DNA from: Liolophura sinensis
Lineage: Eukaryota; Mollusca; Polyplacophora; Chitonida; Chitonidae
NCBI RefSeq assembly: GCF_032854445.1
Contig: NC_088300.1
Coordinates: 498,001 to 558,000 of the forward strand
Direction: 5' to 3'
DNA: 60,000 nucleotides
Shown here in pieces: positions 34,608-47,300 of this stretch. The translations under genes and the position numbers were made by a program. The first letter of the stretch is position 1. Each line of letters opens with the position of its first letter. Below the pieces are notes generated by a model that saw only the letters and a program-made list of their open reading frames with translations, was not told where the DNA came from and did no database searches.

Positions 34608-36105
34608 CAGACAGAGGTCGAATTACAGGTCCTCTGTGAAGATAAACAGAGGTCGAATCACAGGTCCTGTGTGAAGATAAACAAAGGTCGAATCACAGGT
34701 CCTGTGTGAAGATAAACAAAGGTCGAATCACAGGTCTTGTGTGAAGATAAGCAGAGGTCGAATCAGGTCCTGTATGAAGATAAACAGAGGTCGAATCACA
34801 GGTCCTGTGTGAGGATAGAGGTCGAATCACAGGTCCTGTGTGAAGATAAACAGAGGTCGAATCACAGGTCCTGTGTGAAGATAAACAGAGGTCGAATCAC
34901 AGGTCCTGTGTGAAGATTAACAGAGGTAGAATGACCGGTCCTGTGTGAAGATAAACAGAGGTGGAATGACAGGTCCTGTGTAAAGATAAACAGATTTGGA
35001 ATGACCGGTCCTGCGTGAAGATAAACGGAGGTCGAATGACGGGTTCTGTGTGAAGATAAACAGAGGTCGAATCACAGGTCATGTGTGGAGATAAACAGAG
35101 GTGGAATGACAGGTCCTGTGTGAAGATAAACAGATTTGGAATGACCGGTCCTGCGTGAAGATAAACAGAGGTCGAATGACAGGTCCTGTGTGAAGGTAAA
35201 CAGAGGTCGAATCACAGGTCCTGTGTGAAGATAAACGGAGGTCGAATCACAGGTTCTGTGTGAAGATAAACACAGGTCGAATCACAGGTCCTGCGTGAAG
35301 ATAAACAGAGGTGGAATGACAGGTCCTGTGTGAAGATAAACAGAGGTCGAATCACAGGTCCTGTGTGAAGGTAAACAGAGGTGGAATGACAGGTCCTGTG
35401 TGAAGATAAACAGAGGTCGAATCACAAGTCCTGTGTGAAGGTAAACAGAGGTCGAATCACAGGTCCTGTGTGAATATAAACAGAGGTGGAATCACAGGTC
35501 CCGTGTGAAGGTAAACAGAGGTGGAATGACAGGTCCTGTGTGAAGATAAACAGAGGTGGAATGACAGGTCCTGTGTGAAGATAAACGGAGGTCGAATCAC
35601 AGGTCCTGTGTGAAGATAAACAGAGGTCGAATCACAGGTCCTGTGTGAAGGTAAACAGAGGTGGAATGACAGGTCCTGTGTGAAGATAAACAGAGGTCGA
35701 ATCACAGGTCCTGTGTGAAGATAAACGGAGGTCGAATCACAGGTTCTGAGTGAAGATAAACAGAGGTCGAATCACAGGTCCTGTGTGAAGATAAACGGAG
35801 GTCGAATCACAGGTTCTGTGTGAAGATAAACACAGGTCGAATCACAGGTCCTGTGTGAAGATAAACGGAGGTCGAATCACAGGCTCTGTGTGAAGATAAA
35901 CAGAGGTCGAATCACAGGTCCTGTGTGAAGATAAACAGAGGTCGAATGACAGGTCCTGTGTGAAGATAAACAGAGGTCGAATCACAGGTCCTGTGTGAAG
36001 GTAAACAGAGGTCGAATCACAGGTCCTGTGTGAAGATAAACGGAGGTCGAATCACAGGTTCTGTGTGAAGATAAACAGAGGTCGAATCACAGGTCCTATG
36101 ACATT
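34608..36105. repeat. 35-bp minisatellite array (about 43 copies)
   Basis: The unit 'cagaggtcgaatcacaggtc' + 'ctgtgtgaagataaa', with cga/gga and cac/gac variants. It occupies the place where the middle of the transposase should be. Confidence 0.95.
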
Positions 36106-36129
36106 CATGCACACTACAGCCTTCGCTAC

Positions 36130-36545
36130 CTGCCCACGCTCTGCAGAAACGGGACTACCAAGTTGACGCCTACCGCTTAGAGCAAGTCTTTGATGCTTTG
36201 CCTTTAACTGTTGTTACCCCAGTTTCATCCACGCTATAGATGTAGTTTGGGCGAAACCAGTGTTAGTCAAACTCTATCTGTTAGAGGGTCGAAGAACATC
36301 TTTACATTGGGCCGGTTAAAAGCCCTTGCACATACTGCGGAAATAGCCTCTAGTTTGCGGGGCGACAACTCTCGAACTCACAGCACAAAGTGATACACGT
36401 TGAACGGGTTTTTCAATACCGTTTTTTCTCTGGGAGTTGAAAGGCGATGCTTCTCACATCGGCGGTTGTCAAACCAAACATCATGGCCTCCGTTGTGAGG
36501 ATGTAATTCTCCAAATCAGCTTCCATATTTGTTGGAATGGTAACC
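36130..36545 (-). pseudogene. Transposase N-terminal and first catalytic region remnant (pogo-like)
   Basis: Minus-strand text gives LENYILTTEAMMFGLTTADV followed by RSIAFQL, like the N-terminal segment 'GF.LT..DVR.LAYQLAEKN' of Tigger/Jerky-type transposases. Later frames give NRPNVKMFF, YSVDETGVTTVKGK (first catalytic Asp context) and a SAERGQVAKAVVCMN-like piece. Several frameshifts and stops are present. Confidence 0.75.
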
Positions 36546-37465
36546 TGCTGACACAATCAGTCCTGCCTAAGCACACGCATTATAAATGGATAAGTATGGC
36601 TGTTTAAACTAGACTTAGGGGTAATACATCTTATTTTTAGTTAGACATCATTTTGCAAACAAATAAAATAAATAAATAAATCAGGGTTGATCGCACTGAA
36701 TAGTGCAACAGCCATTTCTAGTCTGACCTGAAAACTGCCAAGCCGTTTGGCAGATCCCTTTACGTGTTTGTTTGTATCTTTCACTCTCCGTATAAGATTT
36801 GTTTTCGGCACCCCGTGTTCCTGACTGGCATCGTGGCTTTCCCCATTGTTTTTCTATTACAGTTCTATTATATCCGTGTGAAGGAACATTTTTTTACAAT
36901 TTGTTGTTCATGTTTGCTTTTTGTATACACTATGTAACATGTTTAAAACATTTTATTACTCTTGTAATTTTATTGTCTTATTTCCTCTTTATGAATTTAT
37001 TTTGCCGTTTTATGGATAAACATGGTGATTTCTTAGCAAAAATCAAAATGAACTAAAACGCAGGGCAAAATGGACTAGGGTGCCGATTTACCCCACACAG
37101 TTTTAGTCCACTGCGCGCCAACAGCTATACTTTGTTCTTTGGCCTACGAGACAGAAAGCAGCAGCCTAGGAGCTCATCCCTTGTTAATATTTACAAGTCG
37201 AAAATGTGATTGTATGAAATAGTTAAGTTCGAAGACAATGGACGGCTGCTAATTCTGTTGGTACAGGGCTTCACAATGGGCTTACCTTGGATCAGGAGGG
37301 GTATAAATTTTCTTCGCCCACCCAGACAACTGCTACGGCACATCTGCTATAAGTTATTACGCTGATGTCGCAGCTTTGGCTGACTCTCTCACAAGATGTG
37401 AATGGATGTTGCAAGATAGAGGGCAGCAACTGCCATATCGGCTCACAAGAAAAAAGTGCCCCGTG

Positions 37466-37490
37466 GGTCCTTTATGCCCCACTCTCCCCT
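37466..37490 (-). repeat. Right terminal inverted repeat
   Basis: A perfect 25-bp inverted match to 32348-32372, followed by TATATA. Confidence 0.88.
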
Positions 37491-38355
37491 ATATACCAAA
37501 CAGCATTATGAGCCGATTGCGATTTGCGCCCGATTGCTCGGATACATAGACGCTGAACTCGCCACATCTTCGACTTCAAGGCCCGGTTTCACCAAGCAAT
37601 CTTAACATTACGTTCACTTAACTACCACGGCAACCAGTACTGTAGGCATTACGTCGTCATGATAGTTGCGAGCTCGTAACGTTAAGAGAGCTTCGTGAAA
37701 CTGGGCCCTGGGGCCACTAACACATGTTTGTGTTGGGATAACACGTGTGTTGGAGTAACACGTGTGTATTGGGGTAACACATGTTTGTGCTGGGGTGACA
37801 CGTGTGTGTGTTGGGGTAACACATGTGTTAGGGTAACACATACGAGTTGGGGTAACTCGTGTGTGTTGGGGTAACACGTGTGTGTGTTGGATAACACGTG
37901 TGTGTATGTTGGGGTAACACGTGTGTGTTGCGATAACACGTGTGTGTTGGGGGTAACACGTGTGTGCTGGGGTGACACGTGTGTGTGTTGGGGCAGCACA
38001 TTTTGTTTAATGAAAACAACACAAGTTGTTGTGTTAGATGTCAATACAGGTGTATTTTGTGTGCACCAAAATTTGGGATCGGAAAACAATCCAAATGGAA
38101 CCGGATTAGTTTAAGTCTTGTTTATTAGCTAGTATATAAACGTCCACGCAGGCCTCAAGTCACCGACTGTATAGGCATATACATACTGGAACAAAATATA
38201 GCTTTTCAGAGCTTTCCATCATGCATTTATTTTTTTCTTTCACATTTTATTCAGAAATTAGTCAAATGAGAATGACTGAAATTGTAGATAGCTTCAGTTG
38301 TTGAAAAGCAGCATTTCTATCAATTTGCTATTTTGCCATCCTGGGATGAAACTTC
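37491..38355. other. Spacer with GT-rich minisatellite
   Basis: At 37720-38000 there is a 19-24 bp array of 'ggggtaacacgtgtgtgttg' type (about 13 copies). The rest shows no recognisable gene. Confidence 0.7.
37720..38000. repeat. GT-rich 19-24-bp array
   Basis: Units alternate 'gtgtgtgttggggtaacac' with longer GT runs. The palindrome 'acacgtgt' recurs in each unit. Confidence 0.88.
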
Positions 38356-38357
38356 AT

Positions 38358-38565
38358 CACACAATCGGGAGGCCTCCGTGGCCTCCCGTGGTTGGCGTGC
38401 CAGCATGGTGTATTAACCAAGGAGGTCATGCTAGCTTCCTCTCAGGCTGTACGTGGGAAGGTCTGGCAGTCACCTTCGGATGGTCGTGCGTTTCTCCCGG
38501 GCTCTGCCCAGTTTCCTCCCACCATAATGCTGGCTGTGCAAAACACCAATCGAATAAATAAATCA
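38358..38565 (+). mobile_element. SINE, diverged copy
   Basis: 'gcctccgtggcctcccgtgg' (degenerate head), 'cgtgggaaggtctggcagtc', 'gtttcctcccaccataatgc' and an 'aataaataaa' tail match the SINE at 43466-43735 in the opposite orientation. Confidence 0.82.
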
Positions 38566-38824
38566 TCAGACAACTCGTTCAGTAATATCTAGATTCAATC
38601 CTTCAGAAAAGATTTGTAAATATGTAATAAAAAAAACTTGAACAATACGCAACTTAAATTATAAATCGCTCACAAAATCCTAAACTGGCACAATACTATG
38701 GGAGTATACGAAACGGCTCGGGCATGGATGCAGAGAAAATGCTCCGGAATTGGGAATAACAACAGATTGTGGAAATTCTATGTACTTTTGAAAAGGTGCT
38801 GCATATATTAAACAGTCAAATTTA

Positions 38825-38975
38825 GTCCAAACAGGGTGGCCCAACAAGGTGGTCCAACATGGTGTCCAAACAGGGTGGCCCAACAGGGTGGTCAAACACT
38901 GTGTCCAAACAGGGTGTCCAAACAGGTTGCTCAAACAGTGTGGCCCAACAGGGTGGTCAAACAGATATAGCCCAA
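38825..38975. repeat. 14-15-bp array
   Basis: The unit is 'ccaaacagggtggc' / 'ccaacagggtggtc', about 10 copies. Diverged ~30-bp repeats ('gacatccttgggttgtagtg' type) follow to about 39270. Confidence 0.82.
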
Positions 38976-39275
38976 CTAATTACCTTTCACGAAATATCAG
39001 CCTCGTCTAGCCTCCTTAAAATATTGACTTCCTTGTGTTACAATTCTGACAATCCTCATGCTGGAAAGTCGACATCCTTGGGTTGTAGTGTCGACATCCT
39101 TATGTCAGAAGATCTTCTGTTGTAATGCCTATAACCCATGTGCTACAATGCTGATAATCTTTGCTTGAGAATTTCACCATTCTTCAGTTGTGTAGAATAT
39201 GAATACCAATAGTCTTGTGTTTTAATGTCAATAATGCTCGTTTTGTAATTCCAACATCCCTGAGTTAGAACGAGT

Positions 39276-41073
39276 AAGAATGGCAGAAGCTGTTAACAAA
39301 GCCAGCCAGTAGTGTGTTGACGATACATATTTCCCGGTGTATTAATTCGATGTGCACGGAAGAAATATTTAGAGAAGAAAAAACAAATAAGACTTCTTTT
39401 GGCAGGTTGTTTGAATGATTTATTTCTAGTCTGTGGCAACCATTTCTATAGTTCATGCATTACAAAAGATTAACGCAACATTCTTGATATAACAAATGCA
39501 ATATAGAATTCAATTTTTTATTTCCTTGATGGATGTTTACATTGTACTCAGATTATTTACCTACCACAATGGCAGAACGCTTTAGGAAATGAACATGCAG
39601 AATGAAATTCCAGAAAACAACCAGCGTCTTTCAAACAATGATCATGTTCCAGTTCACCATTTTTAAAAATATACATACATGTATACAACCCTCTGTTATA
39701 CCAGAATTCCAATACCAATAAAAAATGTTTGTCAGTAATAACATGAGGTGCAAAATTTGCTTGTACAGATTTATGTCTTAATAAAACCTCTGACACTTAT
39801 CTGAGAGAGAAGACAAATTTTGACAAATTCTGCAGTATGATTACAAGTAATGTAATTCAGGCCCACGCTGTGAGACCTACTCTTCACTTTTGCCTCTGTG
39901 ATGATTTGTTGGCAAGCTGGTAACAGAACTTCCTACTCATGTACTGCAAAAACTATATGTTTAACGAGAGAATATTGGTAAATTTGATCTGGACCAGTGT
40001 CTCGGCTGTGCGAGAAACAGTAACCCATTACTATGAAAACATCACTGCCCAATACCAATACACCAGCACTCCAGCAGCACCTGTTTAGGCATTGTCAACA
40101 GAAAAAACCATAACACAGACAATATTATGATAGTTATTGTTGAAAACACATTAATGGTTATAATGTAGAGACAATATACTTGCATGCTTGTTCAACAGTT
40201 CAAACTCATATCAACATAACATATACATTTATACTGACCTTCGTTTTTCTAGAATCATCCTAATCCATAAATATATACAATACAACATATAGTTCTTCAG
40301 AGAAACCCATAAAATATGTGTAGATATGACTGTTGGTTCAGACACTTCAATTCACATTGCGATATGTCAAAAAAACCATGTGTCACATTTCATGATCAAG
40401 GCAGATTATTTTTCTTCAATAAATGTACACCATGAATTATCTTTACAAAAAAATCAATGCCAGTCAATATTTTGATTGAGTTATATGCACCTTTCCAGAC
40501 AGGAATTTCAACAGATGACTCACTACATACCCTACACGACTCACTACAAACCCTACACGACTCACTACAAACTCTACATGACTCAGTACAAACCATACAC
40601 AACAAGGGTGGAAGAATTGGGCCAGATTTAGCTAAAAGCTCTAAACATCGTGTGAAGAACATGAACAACAACATAATGTGTGGTTTGTGAGATTGCCTGA
40701 ACATAATACAAACTGACCAATCAAGAGCAATCCCACGTTCATATTTAGAATACTGACATGACTGACCTAACAAAGGCTGACAGATTGCCTTCAGGTATAT
40801 ATACATGTACCTTCAAGTATATTCCAGATAGATGGATACAGTACACAGATGATGACTATACAGCATGAAGCTTAACAGTCAGGATTATTTGTACAGGTGA
40901 AAACAGGACAAAGGTGATTCATGTAATTATTACAGTTCTCATAATCACTAACTTGTCTGAATCATCGGTGGCTTCTTTACACATGACCCAGTAATTAACC
41001 AGCTGCATGAACACACAGACACTGTCAGCTACCTGATGCTACATAATATTTATCCAATCACAGGGTGTGCTGT
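39276..41073 (-). other. Presumed PC 3' UTR and downstream DNA
   Basis: No coding homology is seen between the PC stop and about 39276. A minus-strand AATAAA lies at 39419-39424. A 21-bp array (40508-40602, 'gactcactacaaaccctaca' type, 4-5 copies) sits here. The extent of the UTR cannot be fixed without transcripts. Confidence 0.4.
40508..40602. repeat. 21-bp tandem repeat (4-5 copies)
   Basis: The unit is 'gactcactacaaaccctaca' + 'c', 470-570 bp past the PC stop codon, so probably in the 3' UTR. Confidence 0.85.
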
Positions 41074-41322
41074 TCACTCAATCTCCACTAGGAGGTCATC
41101 TCCATCCACCTTCAGCCCATCTGACACTGCCACATTTTTTATCTTCCCAGAAATGGGTGCGTTAACAACCATCTCCATCTTCATAGCACTAAGCACAATG
41201 ATGGGTGCGCCCTTCTCCACTGTGTCACCGACCTTCACCCTGACGTCCACCACTGTACCGGGCATAGGGGCCCCAAGGGATCCTTTCACGCCCTTTGCTG
41301 CCTTCGGGTGGAAATGCATCTC
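41074..41322 (-). CDS. PC: PC last exon: biotinyl (BCCP) domain and stop
   Basis: Acceptor 'ttctcag'; 82 codons and a stop at 41074-41076. It contains [20 protein letters not shown] and [20 protein letters not shown]; the Lys of AMKM is the biotinylation site. It ends DDLLVEIE, as in animal PC. Confidence 0.97.
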   Translation of the reverse strand, partial: EMHFHPKAAKGVKGSLGAPMPGTVVDVRVKVGDTVEKGAPIIVLSAMKMEMVVNAPISGKIKNVAVSDGLKVDGDDLLVEIE

Positions 41323-44300
41323 CTGAGAACAGAAACACGCATTCAGGTGTAAGGATCTCATCACCACTTTAAACATGTGCCACACTATAAATACGTCAAA
41401 TTCCCCTGCACAAAATGCTTCATTAACCACTGATGTAAGGATCACAGCTTGAACATAAACAACACCGGGTCAGAACCATGTGACCTCACCTGTGGTTAAA
41501 CCACATGTAAAGTTTATTGCAGGTGAGGGCATACAGAAAAGTTGTTTACTTTACTTTTGATCAAATGGGCTTCTTGAGTGGAACCATAGTTCTGTTTCAG
41601 CTGTTTACCAACTTACCTTTGTTGCCTCTTTGTCCAGGATGAACACAGATCTGAGCTGTCCATTCAACTCAAAAAATACCTCCCGTTGGCCATTCTTATT
41701 CAGGTCTCCCACAGCCAGTGTTTTAATATGCAGGGTCTTTCCCTTCTCAATTTCAACCTGCCAGACCACAGATCAAGGCAGAGTATTAGATATCCTGCCT
41801 CATTTATGAACACACACCTCCTTTAGATCATTAACGTCACATGCAACAAAAACATCCCACACAATTCCATTGACTGCATTTATTGTACACACCCTGCGTG
41901 GGATTCTATAGTATAATCTTGGCTCATGATCTTAAGAGAAATGCTGTATATATAATGTATAAAATCTGCAGAAGACAGCCATGAAGATGACAACTTCATA
42001 AATACATGTGACATTTTTTTCCTTAAAAATCATTTGCAACAGATACACACTTCATCCAACCTATGTCTTTTCATGTGGAAAAAGATACAAAAGTCTGTAA
42101 CACCACATCATTCTACACTCACATCAAACTCCTCTGCCATGCTGGGCCCCACCAGGAAGAGGCGGGTGTTGAGGGTGTTCACGGGCCCATAGGCGTCCCG
42201 GAAATTGATGTAGTCCTCAGTGACCTTGGGGTAGAGGGCAGCACTCATCACATCCTCCTCGCGGATCACACTCTGGCCGTGTCTCTCCACCATCTCAGAT
42301 TGCAACTTGTCAAAGTCAAATGGCTCCATGGAGGCACCAGGCCGTCCTTCCACCCTCTGAGCTCCCTTGAGAATCTGCAACATGTGAACAGTAGTCAGAG
42401 ATCAGTTTAAACCTTGGCAAATGTGTTGTTAACCCACCTGCCACTCCAACGAAAGTAACTAGAGTAAATGATATGGTTACCCTGTGAACTGGGAAAGCCA
42501 AGGTGAACTAACGGGATGCACACACAGAATGACACAAGAACAACAGATCACAACAGTAAATGGATAAAATCTGTACCATTTCTATTTGACTCTTTATTTA
42601 CCGATGTACCTTGAAAGAACTTGAATGAAGAGAAACCAAAACTGTTGTACAAAGCCTGCTAAACATGCTTGACATTACCCACACAGAACTGCCAGGGCAC
42701 TGTAATGTCCATCGCTGTTACCTCCATGCCATACCTCATGCATTTTTCACATGTGACCGGGCTGTGTACAACATACATGTCCCTCAGAGTTACCCACCTT
42801 TGTGCGTAGAGGTTCTGGGAATCCACCAGGTGGTTGTCCCAAATAACCTTGGAAGAATTCAATGACAGATGAAGGGAAAGATAACTCTTCTGCTTTCTGC
42901 TCGAGGGTTTTGGCATTCAGCTTATTCTGGACCATGAACTGTGCCAGGTCGCCCACAACCTTTGATGAGGGAGTGACCTGTCAAAAAGCCAATATCAGAT
43001 GTTCACCAGAAGGTCAAATAAACATCCAAGTCTGCTTAATAGTGTTTTTTCTTATCCTCCATAAATATGTACTGAATAAGCAATTCAATGTCAAAATATA
43101 AGGATTAAGTCACTAAAAAAAAATTTTTTTTCATCCTTACAGAAATTTGGATAAATATATGCATGCTGACAAAAGAATCAAGACGTAAGGAAATATTTGA
43201 AGTAAATTCACATTAGCAAAATCACAAAAGCTGGATCATCTCTCCCAAAACACACCACAACTTTTCACACATTTTTGATATTCCCTCTCAAAATAGCCGG
43301 ATCATGCCCCTCCCCAGAGTTTCGTGTCACCATGCACTCAGGCCCTCTGTAAGTGAGTTAACACATAACATTCACATTTTCAAATGTAGGATCTCAAAAA
43401 TTTAATCGACTGACCAAAACAACATAAATAAAACTACATGTATAAACGCACACAATGTACTTTGATTATTTATTTATTTATTTGATTGGTGTTTTACGCT
43501 GTACTCAAAAATATTTCACTTATACGCCAGCGGCCAGCATTATGGTGGGAGGAAACCGGGCAGAGCCCAGGGAAAACCCACGACCATCTGCAGGTTGCTG
43601 ACAGACCTTCCCACATATGGCCGGACAGGAAGCCAGCATAAGCTGGACTTGAACTCACAGCGACCGCATTGATGAGAGACTCCTGGGTCTTTACGCTGCG
43701 CTAGTGCGCTAACCAACTGAGCCACAGAGGCCCCGCCCAATGTACCTTGATCCGATTTCACACCAGCTGGTTAGACTCGGCTAATAAACTAAACCTAAAC
43801 TCTGGAAACCTGACTGGATCATACGACGCACCTTGACAAGATCTCCCAGCAGCTGATTAGCCTCTGCGTACATCTTCTTCACTTCCTCAAACTGCTCAGC
43901 CAGGCCCAGGCTAAAGGCTTGGAACTGGAGGTTTGTGTACTGTCCACCTGCACGTAAATACATAGAATCAGGCGTAAGAGGGACCAGGAGTTGTATTAGG
44001 GGAACAACTTTTAAAACACTACCTAGAGCTAACAACAGATAACCACACAAGCATTTTATTCCAGTGATTGCCAAAAGTTTACAGAACATGTACATTTGTC
44101 TGTGTCTATTTTTATTTATTTACTGATCTGGTTGTGACTTAACATTATCCTCAAGAATATTTCAGTTATATGAAGATGTTAAGTTTCCCAGGTGGGAAAA
44201 GCAACTACCTGTGGGGAAAGCAACTACCTGTGGGGAAAGCAACTACCTGTAGATCAAACACCTACAAAAACAAGACATCAACCAAAATACCTGTGTCTGA

Positions 44301-47300
44301 ATGACCTACACAGTAAGACAGATTACATCACCTGCAGCTATATTATCTTGATGTCATCACTGCAGGGAGACAGTTACTTTAACGAACAAAAGTACTTACC
44401 TGGAATTTCATGCAGGTAGACATCAGCGTTTCCGCTCTTCATTGTCACACAGCATTCAAAGGGGGCATACAGCTGACGTGCCTGCTCCCAGTATGACGAG
44501 TAGCGAGAGACATCCTCCAGTTTTATACCTACAGCAGTTCAAAATACGCTCAGGTCATAATCTTCACATATCAAACCACTGCAGTGTGTACTATACCAGT
44601 ACACCAAGTTAACATTTTAGTTTTTGCATGCATGTAAATAGAGCATGTTTTGTAATCAAATCACTGGACCAACTATATTTCATGTAATATATTGGAAATA
44701 TCTCAAAATAAACCTTAATTTTCCTAGATAATTCACAGCGACTGCATTTGCCCTACAAATCTGCCTGAAATTACACTTTTACAGGCAAGTGAAGGACATA
44801 ACATATTGCTTTAGATGTTGAACAACAAGATGTCATCATAACTTTCACACAAAACACCACTGTCAGATCAAAAGACCCCTTAGAATCAGGCAAAATGGGT
44901 AATAGAGCCATGGAAGAAAGTTAAAACAAGCATATTAGTTTTGTTATAGCCTGAGGACGTGTTACGTGACTGTATCATGCTCCGTGTTAGCCAGAGCAGC
45001 CACTACAGCCCCCATGCTGGGCTGAGATGTCATTCCAGACATAGAGTCCACTGTCACATCCACAGCATCATTAGATTTGTTATAACATAATGAAGTTTTA
45101 AATACCTGTATCATGCTCTGTGTTAGCCAGAGCAGCCACTACAGCCCCCATGCTGGGCTGAGATGTCATTCCGGACATAGAGTCCACTGTCACATCCACA
45201 GCATCATTAGATTTGTTATAACATAATGAAGTTTTAAATACCTGTATCATGCTCTGTGTTAGCCAGAGCAGCCACTACAGCCCCCATGCTGGGCTGAGAT
45301 GTCATTCCGGACATAGAGTCCACTGTCACATCCACAGCATCATTAGATTTGTTATAACATAATGAAGTTTTAAATACCTGTATCATGCTCTGTGTTAGCC
45401 AGAGCAGCCACTACAGCCCCCATGCTGGGCTGAGATGTCATTCCGGACATAGAGTCCACTGTCACATCCACAGCATCATTAGATTTGTTATAACATAATG
45501 AAGTTTTAAATACCTGTATCATGCTCTGTGTTAGCCAGAGCAGCCACTACAGCCCCCATGCTGGGCTGAGATGTCATTCCGGACATAGAGTCCACTGTCA
45601 CATCCACAGCATCATTAGATTTGTTATAACATAATGAAGTTTTAAATACCTGTATCATGCTCTGTGTTAGCCAGAGCAGCCACTACAGCCCCCATGCTGG
45701 GCTGAGATGTCATTCCGGACATAGAGTCCACTGTCACATCCACAGCATCATTAGATTTGTTATAACATAATGAAGTTTTAAATACCTGTATCATGCTCTG
45801 TGTTAGCCAGAGCAGCCACTACAGCCCCCATGCTGGGCTGAGATGTCATTCCGGACATAGAGTCCACTGTCACATCCACAGCATCATTAGATTTGTTATA
45901 ACATAATGAAGTTTTAAATACCTGTATCATGCTCTGTGTTAGCCAGAGCAGCCACTACAGCCCCCATGCTGGGCTGAGATGTCATTCCGGACATAGAGTC
46001 CACTGTCACATCCACAGCATCATTAGATTTGTTATAACATAATGAAGTTTTAAATACCTGTATCATGCTCTGTGTTAGCCAGAGCAGCCACTACAGCCCC
46101 CATGCTGGGCTGAGATGTCATTCCGGACATAGAGTCCACTGCCACATCCACAGCATCTGCACCAGCCTCCGCAGCTGCCAACATGGAGGCTACGCCTGCC
46201 CCTGCTGTGTCGTGTGTGTGCACGTGGATGGGGATATCAGGGTGGCGGTCACGCAGCGTGCGCACCAGTTGATCAGCAGCACGTGGCTTCAGCAGCCCAG
46301 CCATGTCCTGTGGATATGGGCAGCATGTTGAAGAATACAGTAAAACAGGCATATACAGCTCATGATATAATGGGGGAAACTTCAGATTAAGAGTACAGGG
46401 CCTAGTTGTTCCAAAGTGTATCAGCTAATACTGGTACTAAGTCACATTTTATATTTAAGGCTTTAGCCAAACTGAGCAGGAAATGCACTTCTCCAAAGTT
46501 AAACTTTAACAGCAGAAGTTTTGGTTCATATTCACTATAATGTCACACAATTTTTTTTTTTAAGCCACAAGTACAAAAGTGAAGAAATGGCAAACGTTAA
46601 ATCTGGTATTAAATCTTAAACCAGCCCAGTCTGGGCCCAGGACTCAAAATTTACTACATGAAGAAAGGTTAATAAGCAAAACAGATATCCCGGAATAGGT
46701 TATGGAAATATTACGGGGAAGTAACACAGACTTTTTTCCCACGAAGGCTTGCTGGTCTCATAAAATGTAATAAATGATGGTTAGTAAGACCACATATGAA
46801 AGGCTTTGAATGATGGTCCCTCTTCATCACCCCCCCCCCTTCCCACTTCCGGACATTTTCCCCTCCCGATATATCTACATGTATATATGATCAGTGGAAA
46901 ATATAAATATGATCTTCTAAATGAGGTGTCTTGGAATGAACAGCTGAAGGGGTCAAAATAAGCAATTTTTTTTTACACAATCTCAAAATTCTTTTCTTTG
47001 CCTTCATTTGGTGAAGATTTTAAAGCCTCTGGGTGAAAACAATCAGATTTTTATTTTTATATATTCACCAAATTCAGGCAGTTGTTTTCATATGGTGAAG
47101 ATATTATGTTGATAATCAAAGTGGAACTTCCCATAATAATGCTGGGTGTCATCATATGAAGGGAAGACAAGCCTGTGTATTGGCATATAAAACCAGGTTC
47201 AGAGATAGTGTGTTAAACAGGCCACAAGACAGCTACAAGACAGGTTGTTGGTGACCTGTTCTGACCACAGGGATGGTAGACGGACAGTGGAGGAAACACT

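Larger units (their letters stand above)
32348..37490 (-). mobile_element. Decayed pogo/Tigger-like DNA transposon with 25-bp TIRs
   Basis: The 25 bp at 32348-32372 (beginning 'aggggagagtggggcataaa') is perfectly repeated in inverted orientation at 37466-37490. Between them, transposase remnants run on the minus strand from about 36540 (N-terminal) to about 32700 (C-terminal). A TA flanks the right end, while the left flank reads CC/CA, so the target duplication is not proven. Three unrelated tandem arrays sit inside the element (33070-33300, 33351-34470, 34608-36100). The middle of the transposase has been replaced by array DNA. Confidence 0.85.

Noticed and set aside
43713-43735. A tRNA gene at the SINE head
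   Set aside because: A and B boxes are present, but the sequence continues into the SINE body and tail and does not keep a clean cloverleaf with a 3' acceptor partner.
43540-43761. Frame starting [20 protein letters not shown] as a gene
   Set aside because: It translates the tRNA head and body of the SINE; '[10 protein letters not shown]' is simply the A-box region read as protein.
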